NCBI GenBank assembly: GCA_038380435.1
Contig: JAWZYU010000020.1
Location: 46,346,307-46,410,306, forward strand
Length of the DNA stretch: 64,000 nt
Direction of reading: 5' to 3'
From: Ryuthela nishihirai
Taxonomy: Eukaryota > Arthropoda > Arachnida > Araneae > Heptathelidae
Position 1 is the first letter of the stretch. Each line of letters opens with the position of its first letter. Below the pieces are notes generated by a model, which made no database searches, was not told the DNA's origin, and was given only the letters and a program-made list of their open reading frames with translations. The position numbers and the translations under genes are program-made. Positions 34,530 to 45,976 of the stretch are shown here, in pieces.

Positions 34530-35765
34530 CACCACACAAAAAATTAGTCATCTCTAAGTTCTCACCTAATACCGTGTAATACCTCTCTTGGCACGAATTA
34601 CAGCAGCAATACTGCTAAGTATGGACTCCACCAGGTTGTCCGATATAGTTTACATCAATTCTAGCCCACTCTTACAATAATACTTGTAGTTCAGCTGGAT
34701 TACGTGGATGCCTATTTTGGTGTTTCACCCTCAGTTCCAGACATTCCCAGAGGTTTTCAATGGGATTTACACTTGATGACTTTGTGGGCTAGTCCCAATG
34801 TATTCCAATGTTTCCACATGCCTGCCACAAATAGTTTTGGCCCTGTGCATCCTGCAGTTTTCATCCTGGAACACTGAAGTGTCTATGCTGTGTTCATCCT
34901 TCACATGAAGCACAAAAGGCAACACCTGGTTGTCCAGAATCTGTATATAGCCTTACTGATTTAAATAGTACAATACCTTAACAAATGGGCCTACTTCATA
35001 GTATGTAAAGCATCTCCAGAACATGACAGTATCACCTCCAGCTTCAATTAACACCTTGGACACAGTCTGGATGGAAGGCTTCATTACTCCTGCAATGCAC
35101 TTTCTCATTGGAATACAGACAGAAATGTGGCTCATCTCACCAAATAGTAGTTTTCCAGTCACACACAGTCTAATGTCTATAACACCTAACCCATTGCAAA
35201 AGGGCTGCTTTATGTGTAGCTTTGTTAGCATGTGTCTCTTCTGAGCTACTTTGCTCCAAATACCCATGGAATTCAGTTCCCTTTGAAATGTTCTCTCTGA
35301 AATAGGCTGATGTGGTCCTTCATTGACTGTCTGGAGCAATTTCTGTCTGATTTGAAATCAGTTTGCAGTCACTAGTTGTGATACTCGTTGGCAGTCCCTG
35401 TCTGTGAGCACTGACTTGCAGCCGCAGCAATGTCTATGACTAGTGGCCAAATCGGATGTACACCACTGTTTATATACTCATTGGACTGTTCATTTTGAAA
35501 CAGCAAATTTGGCTACTTTCTTTACAGCATGTCTTTTAGCCCTACCATATGCAATGACAAGTTACCACTCAGTCACATATTTCTTCCAACTCATGATTCA
35601 TGGCAGGAACAATGTGCAATTGGCACTTCATTGGAATTGAAGACACTACAGAGCAAATGGATGGTCACACAACTCTATATAGTGCTGCATTACTATAGGA
35701 GAAACCTCTACCAGTGCTTCAAGTCAATGCTACAGACTATGGGGGAGGCACTTTTTTGTCTGGTG
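34530..35765 (-). mobile_element. Tc1-like DNA transposon, broken transposase
   Basis: The left end CACCACACAAAAAATTAG and the right end (reverse complement) CACCAGACAAAAAAGTGCC form inverted termini about 1.24 kb apart. On the minus strand the fragment at 35,339-34,953 encodes QPISERTFQRELNSMGIWS, GGDTVMFWRCFTYYEVGPF and flanking parts of a Tc1 transposase (typical HGGGSVMVWAAIS). The W-AMFSDE region is damaged by a frameshift. The rest, down to 34,560, has NLVESILSSIAAV-like C-terminal sequence. It is a dead copy. Confidence 0.87.
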
Positions 35766-36198
35766 TATTTATTATACTTCTGCTAATGTGTACAAGAGTA
35801 CTCAACTAACTCTTGCTTACTTGCTCATAAAAAACAATAACTTATAGTTCTGCTATGTCATACACAATACAAACACTTTATTTTGTCACAACTGTAAATT
35901 CAGAAATTCAGTAAACCTAATGCCAATCATTCTGGCTGTATCACTGCATGACCATGACAGTATCATTATTATAATGGTGTAATAGATGAAAATTTATGAT
36001 TAGTTTCATAAACAATTTCTGTAAGCCATACATTGATGTAGCTAATGGCATAACTATGGGTGATACTGTAGTTGTGATGGTTCCATGAAGTTAACCTTTT
36101 AAAAGGATTTTTTTTTCATATTATATATTATAAAGAATTGCTTTGTATTATAATTGACATGTAACAATATATAATAAAATTAAGTGTGGAGTACTCAC

Positions 36199-36324
36199 TA
36201 GAAGAGGACCAAGTCTTTGCATAAGAGGAGCTGCTATCAATAGGACCTGAGCTTTGGTGCCTTGTCTCAGTTGAGGAGGCCAACTTTTTAATACTAATAC
36301 TGAACTGCTTGTGTCAAGTCCTTC
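36199..36324 (-). CDS. RNF123: RNF123 exon i: helical region after SPRY
   Basis: This 126-nt exon, phase 0 at both ends, encodes EGLDTSSSVLVLKSWPPQL, RQGTKAQVLLIAAPLM and QRLGPLL. It corresponds to LRGQPTVLLTLAHIF and FAPLL of the vertebrate protein. The acceptor is TTTTAATAG and the donor GTGAGTAC. The downstream exon j starts in matching phase. Conservation is weaker than in the SPRY part, as expected for this region. Confidence 0.9.
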
Positions 36325-36470
36325 CTATTAAAATAATATAAGGTTAATTTTAATAGCTAATACAAAACACTATAAAATGATAATCAATGCAATCACAATG
36401 AGCATAGTAATCCAGTGTTTGAACATAAGGATGAATTGTCAATACATATGTGTTCCTTCTAAAAGATAAA

Positions 36471-36548
36471 CTGCAGCCATGTTGGTCTTTACACAACTGC
36501 AGCCATGTTGGTCTTTATACAACTGCAGCCATGTTGGTCTTTACACAA
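36471..36548 (+). repeat. Tandem repeat, 3 x 26 bp
   Basis: Three units start CTGCAGCCATGTTGGTCTTT at 36,471, 36,497 and 36,523. The only difference is one base in the middle unit (TATAC for TACAC). Confidence 0.95.
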
Positions 36549-36776
36549 TTTTTTGGTACCCATTATGCTAAAAGGCAAGCCAATGATAGAAAACTTTATA
36601 CTGTGTGTTTTAGAAATAGAAGAGTAGGCAAAATCTTTCTTTTATAACTGATGCAAAGAAAAACTCTAACAAATATGTAGGCATAACCAACAAAATCAGA
36701 ATACACACATACAAGCTTGGATCTAGAGAAAAATCGAGGGAAGGGTCAAGAAACATGATCAAGCCAGAAAAATGTA

Positions 36777-36791
36777 GGGGGGGGGGGGGGG
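36777..36791 (+). repeat. Run of 15 G
   Basis: This is a homopolymer in an intron (C-run in the RNF123 transcript). A similar run of 13 G is at 59,590-59,602, and a run of 9 at about 41,785. Exact length may be affected by sequencing. Confidence 0.9.
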
Positions 36792-37750
36792 CAAGAGACT
36801 GGATTTCCAATGCAGTATAGCATTTCCCACTCCATTTTACAAATCTGTAATTTTTTTCTTTTTTAAATGCATGAAATATAAATAAGTTTAATAATTTTTT
36901 GCCTCTATTACCCTTATTAGCATTTTGGGGGCATCCCCCTCCCAGATTCAGCCCTGCACCAACACTTGCATCCCCCTCACCAATAAATACCATGCATACT
37001 AAGTGAGGTGTTTACTAATGTGCATATATCCTGATACATTTATGTTAATCCATTACTGTAAACAGTGTGAACAGTAATACTAAATTTAGTGAGACTTATG
37101 TAACTATCTAATGATTAAGACTATTTGACCTTTTGTATTAACTATTTAATGTTTATTAAAAATCTTATTATCCTCAATCTCCCAAATAGTACTACTCAGG
37201 TTTAAAGCTATTCTGAATTTTTTAAAATACAATAATCATTAGTTTTAGCAAATTTCCTTTACCTTGTGTAAAATTATTTTAATTTCACTGACTTCCAGGT
37301 TAATAGGAATCCTGCATATGTTATTGATGTTATGTATCATGAGTGATTTCCTATTTGTCATGTTCAGTTTTAGTAGATTTTGCTTCTTATTTATAGAGTT
37401 ATGGTTATTTATTAGAGTAATTCAGAGTGAAATTAGCTGCCATTGTTTTGTGTGGTGAACCTTTTTAAATATTGTTTGCAATCTCTAAAACAAGCAGCAA
37501 AAACTTCTTTACATTTCTTCTTTAAATTTGTCTCTAATTAATGACATAGAAGTTTAATATCTTAATTGAAGTACAATTTAACAAAAATGATTAAACTACA
37601 CTTCCTATTTAATATAGTTTCCAAAGAAGTGAATATCCAGATCGGTGAGTTTACAAAACTTAGTGAATGGCCACATATTTGTTAATTTATAGCAAAAGAG
37701 AGATATAATTGTTTCAAATCATATATTATAAGAACAAATGTTATATTTAC
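36792..37750. other. Intron, G/C-skewed repeat remnants then nothing
   Basis: The first 200 bp hold C-rich stretches (GCATCCCCCTCCCAG, GCATCCCCCTCACC) that look like a decayed repeat. The rest is AT-rich with no gene. Confidence 0.45.
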
Positions 37751-37994
37751 CTTAGCAACAGTATTATACAGCTGAAGCAATTTTTCCAACCATGTAAACA
37801 AGCGTTCAGCTTCAGCAATATTCTTTACTGGAAGTTCCTCCAGAGGATTATATCCTTCTACTGGATAGCGCATTGGTGTTGCTCCAAAGTTAGCTACTAA
37901 GTTTTCATTGTATGCTAAGCTTACAGCAGGAAAATAAGCAATACCAGGTCCTACCCGGACAGTACTGAAAGCCTCTCCTAGAGAGTGGCCATTT
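37751..37994 (-). CDS. RNF123: RNF123 exon h: end of SPRY domain and start of helical region
   Basis: This is the largest exon found (244 nt, 81 full codons). It starts NGHSLGEAFSTV, passes through GIAYFPAVSLAYNENLVANF and GATPMRYPVEGYNPLEELP, and ends in a helical piece, AERLFTWLEKLLQLYNTVAK. The vertebrate protein has AYFPAISLSF, FNFGSRPLRYPVAGYRPL and then a helical region in the same order. The acceptor is TATACAG and the donor GTAAATAT. It opens with one base completing an Arg codon and closes in phase 0. Confidence 0.97.
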
Positions 37995-39964
37995 CTGTAT
38001 AAAATAAAAGGTAATTGTTTATAAAGCAGTATAAATCAAGATAATTTACTATTTAATTAAAGCATATAAATTTGCAATATGCATTAATAATAATAATGAT
38101 GCTTCATATCTTTTATACTGAGGGTGAAGTATTCATAGAAGCAATAACTCCCTTATAATTCTACAAAATAAAATTTTTATGATACACAGCTAAGACAAAA
38201 ATGAGAGAATTTATATATTATGCCAATAGAAAATCAAGTTTGGTGTTTCTTAATTTTTAAAATAAGCTTTTTATGGAAAAATGTTACTGAAGATAAAAGA
38301 TCTCAAATACATCAAAATCTCAATTTTTCAATAAAAATCATTCAGTATTTAACAATTATAAAAATTTATGGATGTTTGAATATTTAACAATGTCAGTGCC
38401 AGTCATAAAGATTAATCTCAGCAGCTTATTAAAACTTAATAAGTATTATTTCTAACCATTTAATAAGTGTTCATTTTAGAAGTTTGAATAAATAATTCTT
38501 CTAATAGTCAACAATTTTATGTAAATTGGGCATTGTTGCTGTTACATATTTCAGTTTTCATAATGCTTCAAATAATGACTGAATGATTTCTTTTTAATTC
38601 AAGATTTAGATAGATTTAATATAGATCTTTTATTCTCTTCATATTTTTCCACAAAAGCTTAGTTTAGGAGCCACAGAGCATTGAATTTGGCTCTCCACTA
38701 CATTATCCATTATGCTGACTATACTAATTCAGCATTTATACATTTATATCTCCACTAAAATAGCAAGAAAATTTCCCTTTTTTTGTCTAGGAGGTATATA
38801 ATTCTAAATAAAATTATGTTTTTAATGATATAAACATTAACCTATCAATATAAAGTCAAAGTATTTGCATAGTTTTATAAATAACACTCTATAAGAACTT
38901 CTATATTTGCATAGAAATCTCTGAATCACCTCTGTTACATAAGAGTGCATTTATAAGTGCCATGCCAGTAATCTACTGAGAGCTGGAAAAGAATTATAAA
39001 TTTATTTTGTTAAAGTGTCACATCATTCCTTAATGATATTGGATGCAATACCAAAATGGGCACCTGTTTTATGTAAATATAAAGGTAAACAGTCTACCTA
39101 TTCTTACTATATGATAATTGAAAGATCTATATGCTGAAATAGTATAGTCAGCATAATGGATAATGTCTTACTTGTGTTATAACCATAAGGTTAGTAACAA
39201 ACCATTGTTAAGAGTTTTGCTTGCATTAAATGCCAGTTTGCTATGTTATAGTGCAAAGTTGGCCAAATTATACATACAGTCACTTATATGTTAGCATAAT
39301 AGCTAAATATATGTTAAGGCAATTGACTTCTGTTGAAACCTCAAACACTTGACTATATCCCCCAACTTTTATACAGTGTTAACTGTTGAAATTATTTAAC
39401 TATTAAACTTATATATGCGAATATTAGTAATTTTATTCCTTAATACATAAAACATATCACAAAATGCATGCTCCAAATTATTAGATAATTAGGGAAAATA
39501 ATAGCATTAGAACCAATTCCTTTCTTAATGCCAAACACTGCTAACTGAATTTCTGATTTTTATAATATTTTTTCAAAAAATTTCCTGCACAATTTGGATG
39601 AAAGCAAGTAAATGTTACTAACAGAACTTTAAAATTAAAGTTATGTTAGCTTAATTAAACATAACTGTAATTTTAAAGTTCTGTTATCCAGTAGTAGCAT
39701 TGAGATTCTATCACGAGGTGAAGTGTTTATGGAAGTAATGACTCTCTTATAATTCTATAAAAAATTTCTATGATACACTGCATAAACAAAAATTGAGAGA
39801 ATTTATATATTATGTCAGTAGGAAACTTTCTTACAATTTCTTATAATATGTAAGGTAAAGAAAAGATAACAAGTAGAATTGCTTATTCAGTATCATTATC
39901 TTGCAAACAGTTATTATGTGTAAACAAAATTTATGAAATATTCACAGTGTCTAAAATATTTTTT
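37995..39964. other. Intron, nothing recognised
   Basis: Two related stretches occur: AATTCTACAAAATAAAATTT at about 38,157 with GAGAGAATTTATATATTATG at 38,203, and the same order at 39,750-39,815. They suggest a diverged duplication. Nothing is coding. Confidence 0.45.
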
Positions 39965-40190
39965 TAGTGTGCCTAAAGGCTTCAGAAAGAGGACCTAGGA
40001 TGTGGTGGGCAGACAACGTCAAACAGGACCTTATTAGAATTGGTAAGCAGATGCAGCTCAGGACAAACTTGCTAGGAGAACTAAATTGTACGGTCTGGTT
40101 CATAAAGCATCATCCTCCTCCTCCTCCTCCTCCTCAAGCAGCCATGGGATACTCCATAGCCCATGACTGCTTGATGATGATGATGAGTAA
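39965..40190 (+). mobile_element. RTE-like LINE, copy 4, 3' end only
   Basis: The sequence from GTGCCTAAAGGCTTCAGAAA matches the last 200 bp of copies 1 and 2, through the AACTTGCTAGGAGAACTAAA stretch and TGTACGGTCTGGTT. It then meets CATCATCCTCC repeats and TCAAGCAGCCATGGG, an inverted version of the LINE 3' end, followed by CCCATGACTGCTTGATGATG in the normal orientation. The element is a 5'-truncated insertion with a rearranged tail. Confidence 0.82.
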
Positions 40191-40426
40191 ATGTTACATT
40201 GTGTAATTTATTTACATTATTTAAATGATTTTAAAATAATTCATTTACATTTGCTCATTCCTTTAAAAACTATTTATAATTATCAGTTAGTCAATTAGAA
40301 GCCAGAGTAAGTGGGAATCTACATATACTGAAGCATACAAGAGAGAAGCAATATTAGTTGACTCATCTTACAGGCCCATGTGTTCACTGAATCTTCAACC
40401 TTGCTCAGTGATAATAATCATTACTA

Positions 40427-41720
40427 TTAGGTTGTTCCAAATGAAATGGCCAAATTGTTAGTGAAACATTCAACAGCTATAACTTTGTTAAAAATAACTT
40501 TACTTAATCAAAATATGCACCAACAGATTCACTACACTTCTGCCACTATGAAACAATTGCATTTATGCTGCTGGTGAAAAAATCTGAGTTCCTGGAAGTG
40601 ATAAATTCTTCGAAGGTGTTTTTAACTGCTGTCTCATTGTTGAATATTTTCTCCACTAAGAAGTGGTAGTCAGTTGGTGATAGGTCTGTTTAATATGCTG
40701 GGTGAGCAAGAGTCTCATATTGCAATTGATGGAGTTTCCGGACTGTTATTTGTGAGATGTGAGGTTGAGCATTATCATGGATCAGTAAGGTTGTTGGGTT
40801 GTTTTACCTCTGAGCGGCACTTTTTTGCACACCATGTGGATCAGTAAGATGTCATGTCTATTGACCAATGCAAGCTGCTTCTTACATAATTTGTAATTTA
40901 TTTTATGGAGTTCTGCACAATATTTCTCTGCATTTATTGTTTCACCCAGTTTTAGGAATGAATAATGGATAACACAAGCTGCAGATCATCAAACAGTCAC
41001 CATAATCTTCTTAGGGTGAAGATTAGATTTTGGTACATGTTTGGGTGCTTCTGCAATGTCCAGCCATTGAGCAGAATGTCGACAATTGTCATATAGGATC
41101 CATTTTGTAACACGTTACAACTCTATGCAAAAACAGATCCCTTTGTTTCATGTGAGAAGTGCACACTTCAAGTCAATGTGCCTTATGAGTACCCTAATTC
41201 TTGTGGAATCAATTTATCCAACTTCTTCACTTTCCCAATAGCTACCAGGTGACAGGAAATGTTGAATAATGCATGTCTAATTTGCCTGCAATATCTCCTA
41301 CAGTTTGGCGTGGGTTGGATTCAATTAAAGCCTTCAATTGATCATTATTAATTGTTTCTTTATGTTGAAGACTGATGTTGCCGATCAAAAATTTTCAAAC
41401 CAATGTCATGCTATTGTTCACTAGCAGTGCCTTCCCCAAATGTTGCATTGATATTGTGAGTTGCCTCTGTGGCGTTGTGTCCCCATTTAAACTCGTATAA
41501 GAAAAGAACACAAATTTGACTCTGATACATTGTTACCTTTAAGCTCTTACGATCCACTTAACACAAAATCTACAGGTGAAATGGCTACTGTATTATCATA
41601 AGCAGGCTTTGTGATTTAATATAACATATAACAAGAGCCATCTGGTAACGTTTTCAGTCTTCAAAACATCAAAAACTTCACGTACCTGCGAAATCGGCCA
41701 TTTGATTTTCAGAAACCTAA
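40427..41720 (-). mobile_element. mariner DNA transposon with terminal inverted repeats, dead
   Basis: The left end TTAGGTTGTTCCAAATGAAA and the right end (reverse complement) TTAGGTTTCTGAAAATCAAA are inverted repeats flanked by TA on both sides. This gives 1,294 bp, the usual mariner length. On the minus strand the transposase starts MADFAG near 41,700. Pieces such as TKWILYDNCRHSAQWL, PKHVPKSNLHPKKIMV and HYSFLKLGETINAEKYC match SETMAR-type transposases. Stops and frameshifts are frequent. A 47-bp SINE-A end with target-site duplication is inserted at 40,790. Confidence 0.9.
40790..40836 (-). mobile_element. SINE-A, 47-bp 3' end inserted in a mariner, with 12-bp target-site duplication
   Basis: Only the last 47 bp of SINE-A are present, ending (minus strand) in AACAACCCAACAAC. 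They are flanked by exact TGGATCAGTAAG copies at 40,778-40,789 and 40,837-40,848, and interrupt the mariner at 40,427-41,720. This shows target-primed insertion with extreme 5' truncation. Confidence 0.9.
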
Positions 41721-42139
41721 TACATCTTAACAGAGCTGTAGAAATAAGAAAAAGGTAGATGGGCACTGTACTCCTTAGAAAAGGGGGGGGAGAAAAGTTT
41801 ATTACTATGCAAATCTATGAGTGTTTTGCTCACAATTTTTGAAACAAATTTTGCTCAAAATCAAGTTCTCCCTTTGATTTTTCTCAATTCTATTTTTATT
41901 ATTTTTGTAAAATATGAACATCTAATTTTAAAAAAGGAAAGAACAATTGTTAAAAAAAAAATAGGTAAAAATAATGAAAAATTTTAGACAAAAAATTAAA
42001 TTACTGGAATTCTAAGACTGGAAACTTCTAAGACCAGACCATTAATTTTAGAAATTGACTCCCTCATTTGATGCCATGTCACTGACAGAAAAAAAATGCA
42101 CAGAAATATGATATATATATTAATAATTAGGTATATTAC

Positions 42140-42207
42140 CTGTAGAAATGAGCAGTTCCTTTATCTAAATCAATAGCACATCCAATAACATCCCCTGTTA
42201 ACCAAGG
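42140..42207 (-). CDS. RNF123: RNF123 exon g: SPRY domain, GDVIGCAIDLDKGT
   Basis: This 68-nt exon reads PWLTGDVIGCAIDLDKGT then AHFY, with two bases (AG) of an Arg codon at the end. It matches [21 protein letters not shown]. The acceptor is TTTTTTAG and the donor GTAATATAC. The Arg codon is completed by the next exon to give FYRNGHSLG, the equivalent of FCLNGVSLG. A mariner relic (40.4-41.7 kb) lies in the intron downstream; the SINE-D copy and large inverted repeat lie upstream. Confidence 0.95.
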
Positions 42208-42329
42208 CTAAAAAAGAAAATAATCATGTACTTACATAACACTTTTATATATGAAATTTTAAAGTAAAATTTATGTAAAATTAAATAACTATATAGAGTT
42301 AATCAATAATATATTCACAGATTACCTGT

Positions 42330-42545
42330 TGACATATAATTCAAGAAATAATTTTGTGGAAAAAATGATTCACTGATGAGTGGAATACAAACTCATACCT
42401 CTCAAATACATGCCAAGTGCTCTAACCATTAAGTTATCACTAGCTCTGTTATTTATTCATTTAGTTGTGGCTTTTAAATCAACTGACATTGTCACTGTAT
42501 TGTACCATCTATGATCAGGAAAGGCAACTTATCCAATATTGCTCC
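42330..42545 (-). mobile_element. SINE-D, tRNA-like element, copy 1
   Basis: On the minus strand CTTAATGGTTAGAGCACTTG resembles an A-box region, and a weak B box lies near TATGAGTTTGTATTCCAC. The plus strand begins TTTTGTGGAAAAAATGATTC. A related copy lies at 54,055. Confidence 0.65.
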
Positions 42546-43022
42546 ACATATAGATGTTAAATAAGAAAGTCACTCACACTAAAACATTATTAATGCAATA
42601 ATTAATCAATAATAAATTCACAGATTATCTGTTGATATTTAATTCAAGAAATAACTTTGTGGGAAAAATGATTTGCCAATGCGTGGGATCCCACACATCA
42701 GCAAATCATTTTTTTGCTACAAAATTATACTACATAGAATCTTTGTAAAGAAAACATTCTAGAAATTTTAATAGTGAAGAATCACTTCCTTTCCAGAAAA
42801 CTGTTTGCAACATACAGAAATGCTAGGAATTTTTTCAAGGGTGTTAGATGTTGGCACAAAAGGTTTCATTTTTCCCACAAAATTATTTCTTGAATTATAT
42901 GTCAGCAGATAATCTGTGAATTTATTATTGATTAATTATTGCATTAATAATGTTTTAGTGTGGGTGACTTCCTTATTTAACATCTAAATGTTGTGCAATA
43001 TTGGATAATTTGCCTTTCATGT
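42519..43022. repeat. Large inverted repeat, arms about 150 bp
   Basis: The arms are 42,519-42,672 and 42,867-43,022. They share, in opposite sense, AACATTATTAATGCAATAAT, TAATCAATAATAAATTCACA and TTGTGGGAAAAATG, and about 90 percent of the rest by eye. The spacer of about 195 bp contains no gene. The inner end of arm 1 also resembles the start of the neighbouring SINE-D (42,300-42,370). Confidence 0.85.
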
Positions 43023-43457
43023 GTTGGCCTCCCTCCTATATTTGAACAAATTTTGCATTTGTTATTAAAGTCTATACATGATTAAAGTGTTTACAATGTT
43101 ACATAAGAAACTTAAAAAAAATTTCAATCATTTAAATTCAGCTTTATATAAAAAAATTTACTTCTCCTTGAAACAATCCCTGCTAAGGGCCATGGACAAA
43201 ATGTGTATATGTGGAGAAAAGCAGTTTTACTTTGTTATTATTAATACTGATGTGTAAAAGGCTAAGAAACAATTTACTTAAAGGCATCTTTAATGTTAAT
43301 TGAAATATGAGCTTCAGAATGAAAAATGTTTACAGTGCTAATTTTTTTTAATATAGGAAGAGGCAAAAACACTCTCTTTCCCCTTATTGAGAGCATCATT
43401 GTCTACATACAGCTTAATTTCTCAAATATATCAGCTGACTATTAATCAAGTATAATG

Positions 43458-43838
43458 GGTTGGGTTGTTTTACCTCTGAGTGGCTTTTTTTGTGCACCAT
43501 GGGCTAAATGGCCAGGTCACATGGACCCCGAAGGCTCAGAGAAGGTTGGGGGAGGGATCCACTGGAACAGCTGTTGGGAGACAGATGGTAGCATCCCATC
43601 AAGGCCATCTATAGCATGTTCTTTAATGTGCACAGGGTATGGCTCTCCTGCACACGGGACCACAGCTTAATATCCCAACAGACAGCAACCTTTCCAAGCC
43701 CACTGGTGTTCCCTACTGACTGTGGGCAGGGTGGGGAATTTTGCAGAGATAAATCTCAACACTGACCAAACTGGGACTCAAACCTGGGAACTACAAATTA
43801 TGAGTCTGGCATGCTACCAACTGAGCCACCCCCACCCC
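43458..43838 (-). mobile_element. SINE-A, full length, with target-site duplication
   Basis: It is flanked by AATCAAGTATAATG (43,444-43,457) and AATCAGGTATAACG (43,839-43,852), differing at two positions. Head with B box, body and 3' end are present. Confidence 0.9.
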
Positions 43839-44204
43839 AATCAGGTATAACGACTCAAATGGTACACACAGATGGCAGCTAGCCAGTGATTATGCTTTTG
43901 AGTTTCATTTGGCTCAAAATTTTTCATTGTTTCCCAAATATGCTAATGTTCAAAGAGGAAAATATGTTGAAAAACTATAATTTAGTTTTTAAATTTATGG
44001 TAAGATATCCTAGACTGTTTTAAAAAAATAATTTATACAAATCTGATATAGCATTCTTAGCATTTCTATACTCCATTATAAATATTTCTTTTTTGCAACT
44101 AAATCATATAATTTTTCTACTTAACAAGTAAGATTTAAGATATCTTCATCTGAATGTAAGATTCAAATGTCTGAAGTCAATGGCTAATGCCACTGCAATA
44201 CTTT

Positions 44205-44487
44205 TTTTTTTACCTCTGAGTGGCACTTTTTTGCACACAATGGGCTAAATGGCCAGATCACAAGGATCCCAAAAGCTCAGAGAAGGTTGGGAGAGGGGAC
44301 CCACTGTAACAGCTGCTGGGAGACAGATGGTAGCCTCCTGTTGAGACCATCCAGTGTGTTCTTTAATGTATACAGGGTATGGCTCTCCTGCACATGGGAC
44401 CACTGCTTAATATCCCATCTGATGGACAGAGGTCTTTCCAAGCCCATAAGTATCCTCTACTGATTGTGGGCAGGGTGGGGAGTTTAC
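44205..44487 (-). mobile_element. SINE-A, lacking the tRNA head
   Basis: It runs from the 3' end (TACCTCTGAGTGGCAC on the plus strand) through the body to CAGGGTGGGGAGT and stops before the tRNA-derived part. It lies 160 bp from exon f. Confidence 0.85.
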
Positions 44488-44645
44488 CCCTGTCATGCAT
44501 TTAGCATTCATTGAAAGCATGTCCCACTGGTTGCATTTGATTAGTACAGCATTAGGTAAGAAAACAATAAAATTAGAAAACAGTTCTAATATAACATCAT
44601 CTAAATCACAACAAAGTTTTGCTTGTCAGAAAATTATATACTTAC

Positions 44646-44732
44646 CTCACCATATTTATATGTAGCCACATTCCATTTGCGTATTCTGTTCCCATCATAT
44701 GCATATGAATCTGGTGTATCCCCTACACCTTT
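44646..44732 (-). CDS. RNF123: RNF123 exon f: SPRY signature [13 protein letters not shown]
   Basis: This 87-nt exon in phase 0 at both ends encodes [19 protein letters not shown] followed by [10 protein letters not shown]. It is nearly identical to the vertebrate [21 protein letters not shown] block, the strongest single match in the window. The acceptor is TTATACAG and the donor GTAAG. The intron between this exon and exon e is the shortest in the gene, at 561 bp, and carries no recognised repeat. Confidence 0.97.
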
Positions 44733-45293
44733 CTGTATAATAAAAAATATTAAAAAATATATTTTCCAGCTGAAGGCACAAAAAAAGTAATTATAATGAA
44801 AAATATTTGCCAAAAGAGATAATAAATTTTGTTGTGAGCATAAAAAAGACAAAACAACAATTCACAAAACTTTTCAAAATTAAAGTTTTCAATTAGAGTA
44901 ATAAACAGAAAATGAAACATTAAATTATAATTTAGAACAGGGGTGTGTTCCAATGCTAAGTTCTAGATTGAAAAATAAAGAGAAAAAAATCTCCAAGCAA
45001 GGTTTCAACAATCAACAAGGCAAGGTTCAACAATCAAATCATTTATCCCTTCTCACCAAACATGATGTATATGTGTAGGTGAATAAGTGAAAAACAAGTG
45101 TAAGACTCACAAGTGTAAGTGAAATGTATATGCATAGGTGTGTAAGAAAAAAAACATTCTTCAGGCATAACTAATTCATTCCCTTTAAGACATCCACATA
45201 TGTTTAGTCCTTTACTAATATAATTCTTAGCATGAACACTTTAAAAATATTGAGTAAAACTGGAAAAAAAATTAAAATATTTCAGTAACTTAC

Positions 45294-45379
45294 TTCTTGT
45301 GAAAATTTGCAATTAATGGTAGCCCAGCCAACTTGCATGACCCCTTTAGATCCCAGCATTAATTCATACTGCCATTTTC
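45294..45379 (-). CDS. RNF123: RNF123 exon e: SPRY domain, KWQYELMLGSKGVMQVGW
   Basis: This 86-nt exon encodes KWQYELMLGSKGVMQVGW then ATINCKFSQE. It aligns with KWVYEVLISSQGLMQIGW and CTISCRFNQE, the most typical beta-strand pair of SPRY domains. The acceptor is TTTTTCAG and the donor GTAAGTTA. It opens with GA completing a Gly codon and closes in phase 0. The 4.4-kb intron upstream contains the broken copy of an uncharacterised repetitive protein family (46.3-48.0 kb) and a SINE-B. Confidence 0.96.
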
Positions 45380-45906
45380 CTGAAAAACAATTAAGTAAAA
45401 CTGCAATGAAATCCATACTATAAAATAAAATGAACAAGAAAAAAATGACAGAAAAAACATCACAAATCATGGAAGCCTGATAAATACCATGAAACCTGTT
45501 TTGGTGAACACCTATATTTGATGGCCATTAGATTGAACCTGATTGCTTTAAATTATTTGTTCAAAACAATAATTTTTTAAAATTTTTCAAACCTCCCTTA
45601 TGCAATCACCCATTTGCTGCAATGACAAAGTGCTTTAATAGTAAGAAAATATATTGCAGTAGTTATTAATCAAATTATAGTTTTAAAAAATTATTATGGT
45701 GTAATTCAACCAGATATTGAAATACATCTTTTTTCACTTCAAGAGATCTATAATATAACCAGTGGTGGTCATAAAGAAGTGGCTACAGGGCATGGTCCCC
45801 TCCAAACAGGCTCACAGGTGTTTTATTTTTTCATTTCAACAGCCAGCCAATTACTTTTCTGGGAAGGCAGACTCTTGACGCATTTAGTCCCCCATATGAA
45901 GGCATG

Positions 45907-45976
45907 TAGGGGCATATAAAGGATTTTGTTGTCCAGAAATGACACGTTTAACTACAAAATCCTTCATATGCCCCTA
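45907..45976. repeat. Hairpin with 23-bp arms, one mismatch
   Basis: TAGGGGCATATAAAGGATTT and onward (45,907-45,929) pairs with 45,954-45,976 across a 24-nt loop. The similar sequences flanking the stem suggest the core of a foldback MITE. Confidence 0.75.
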
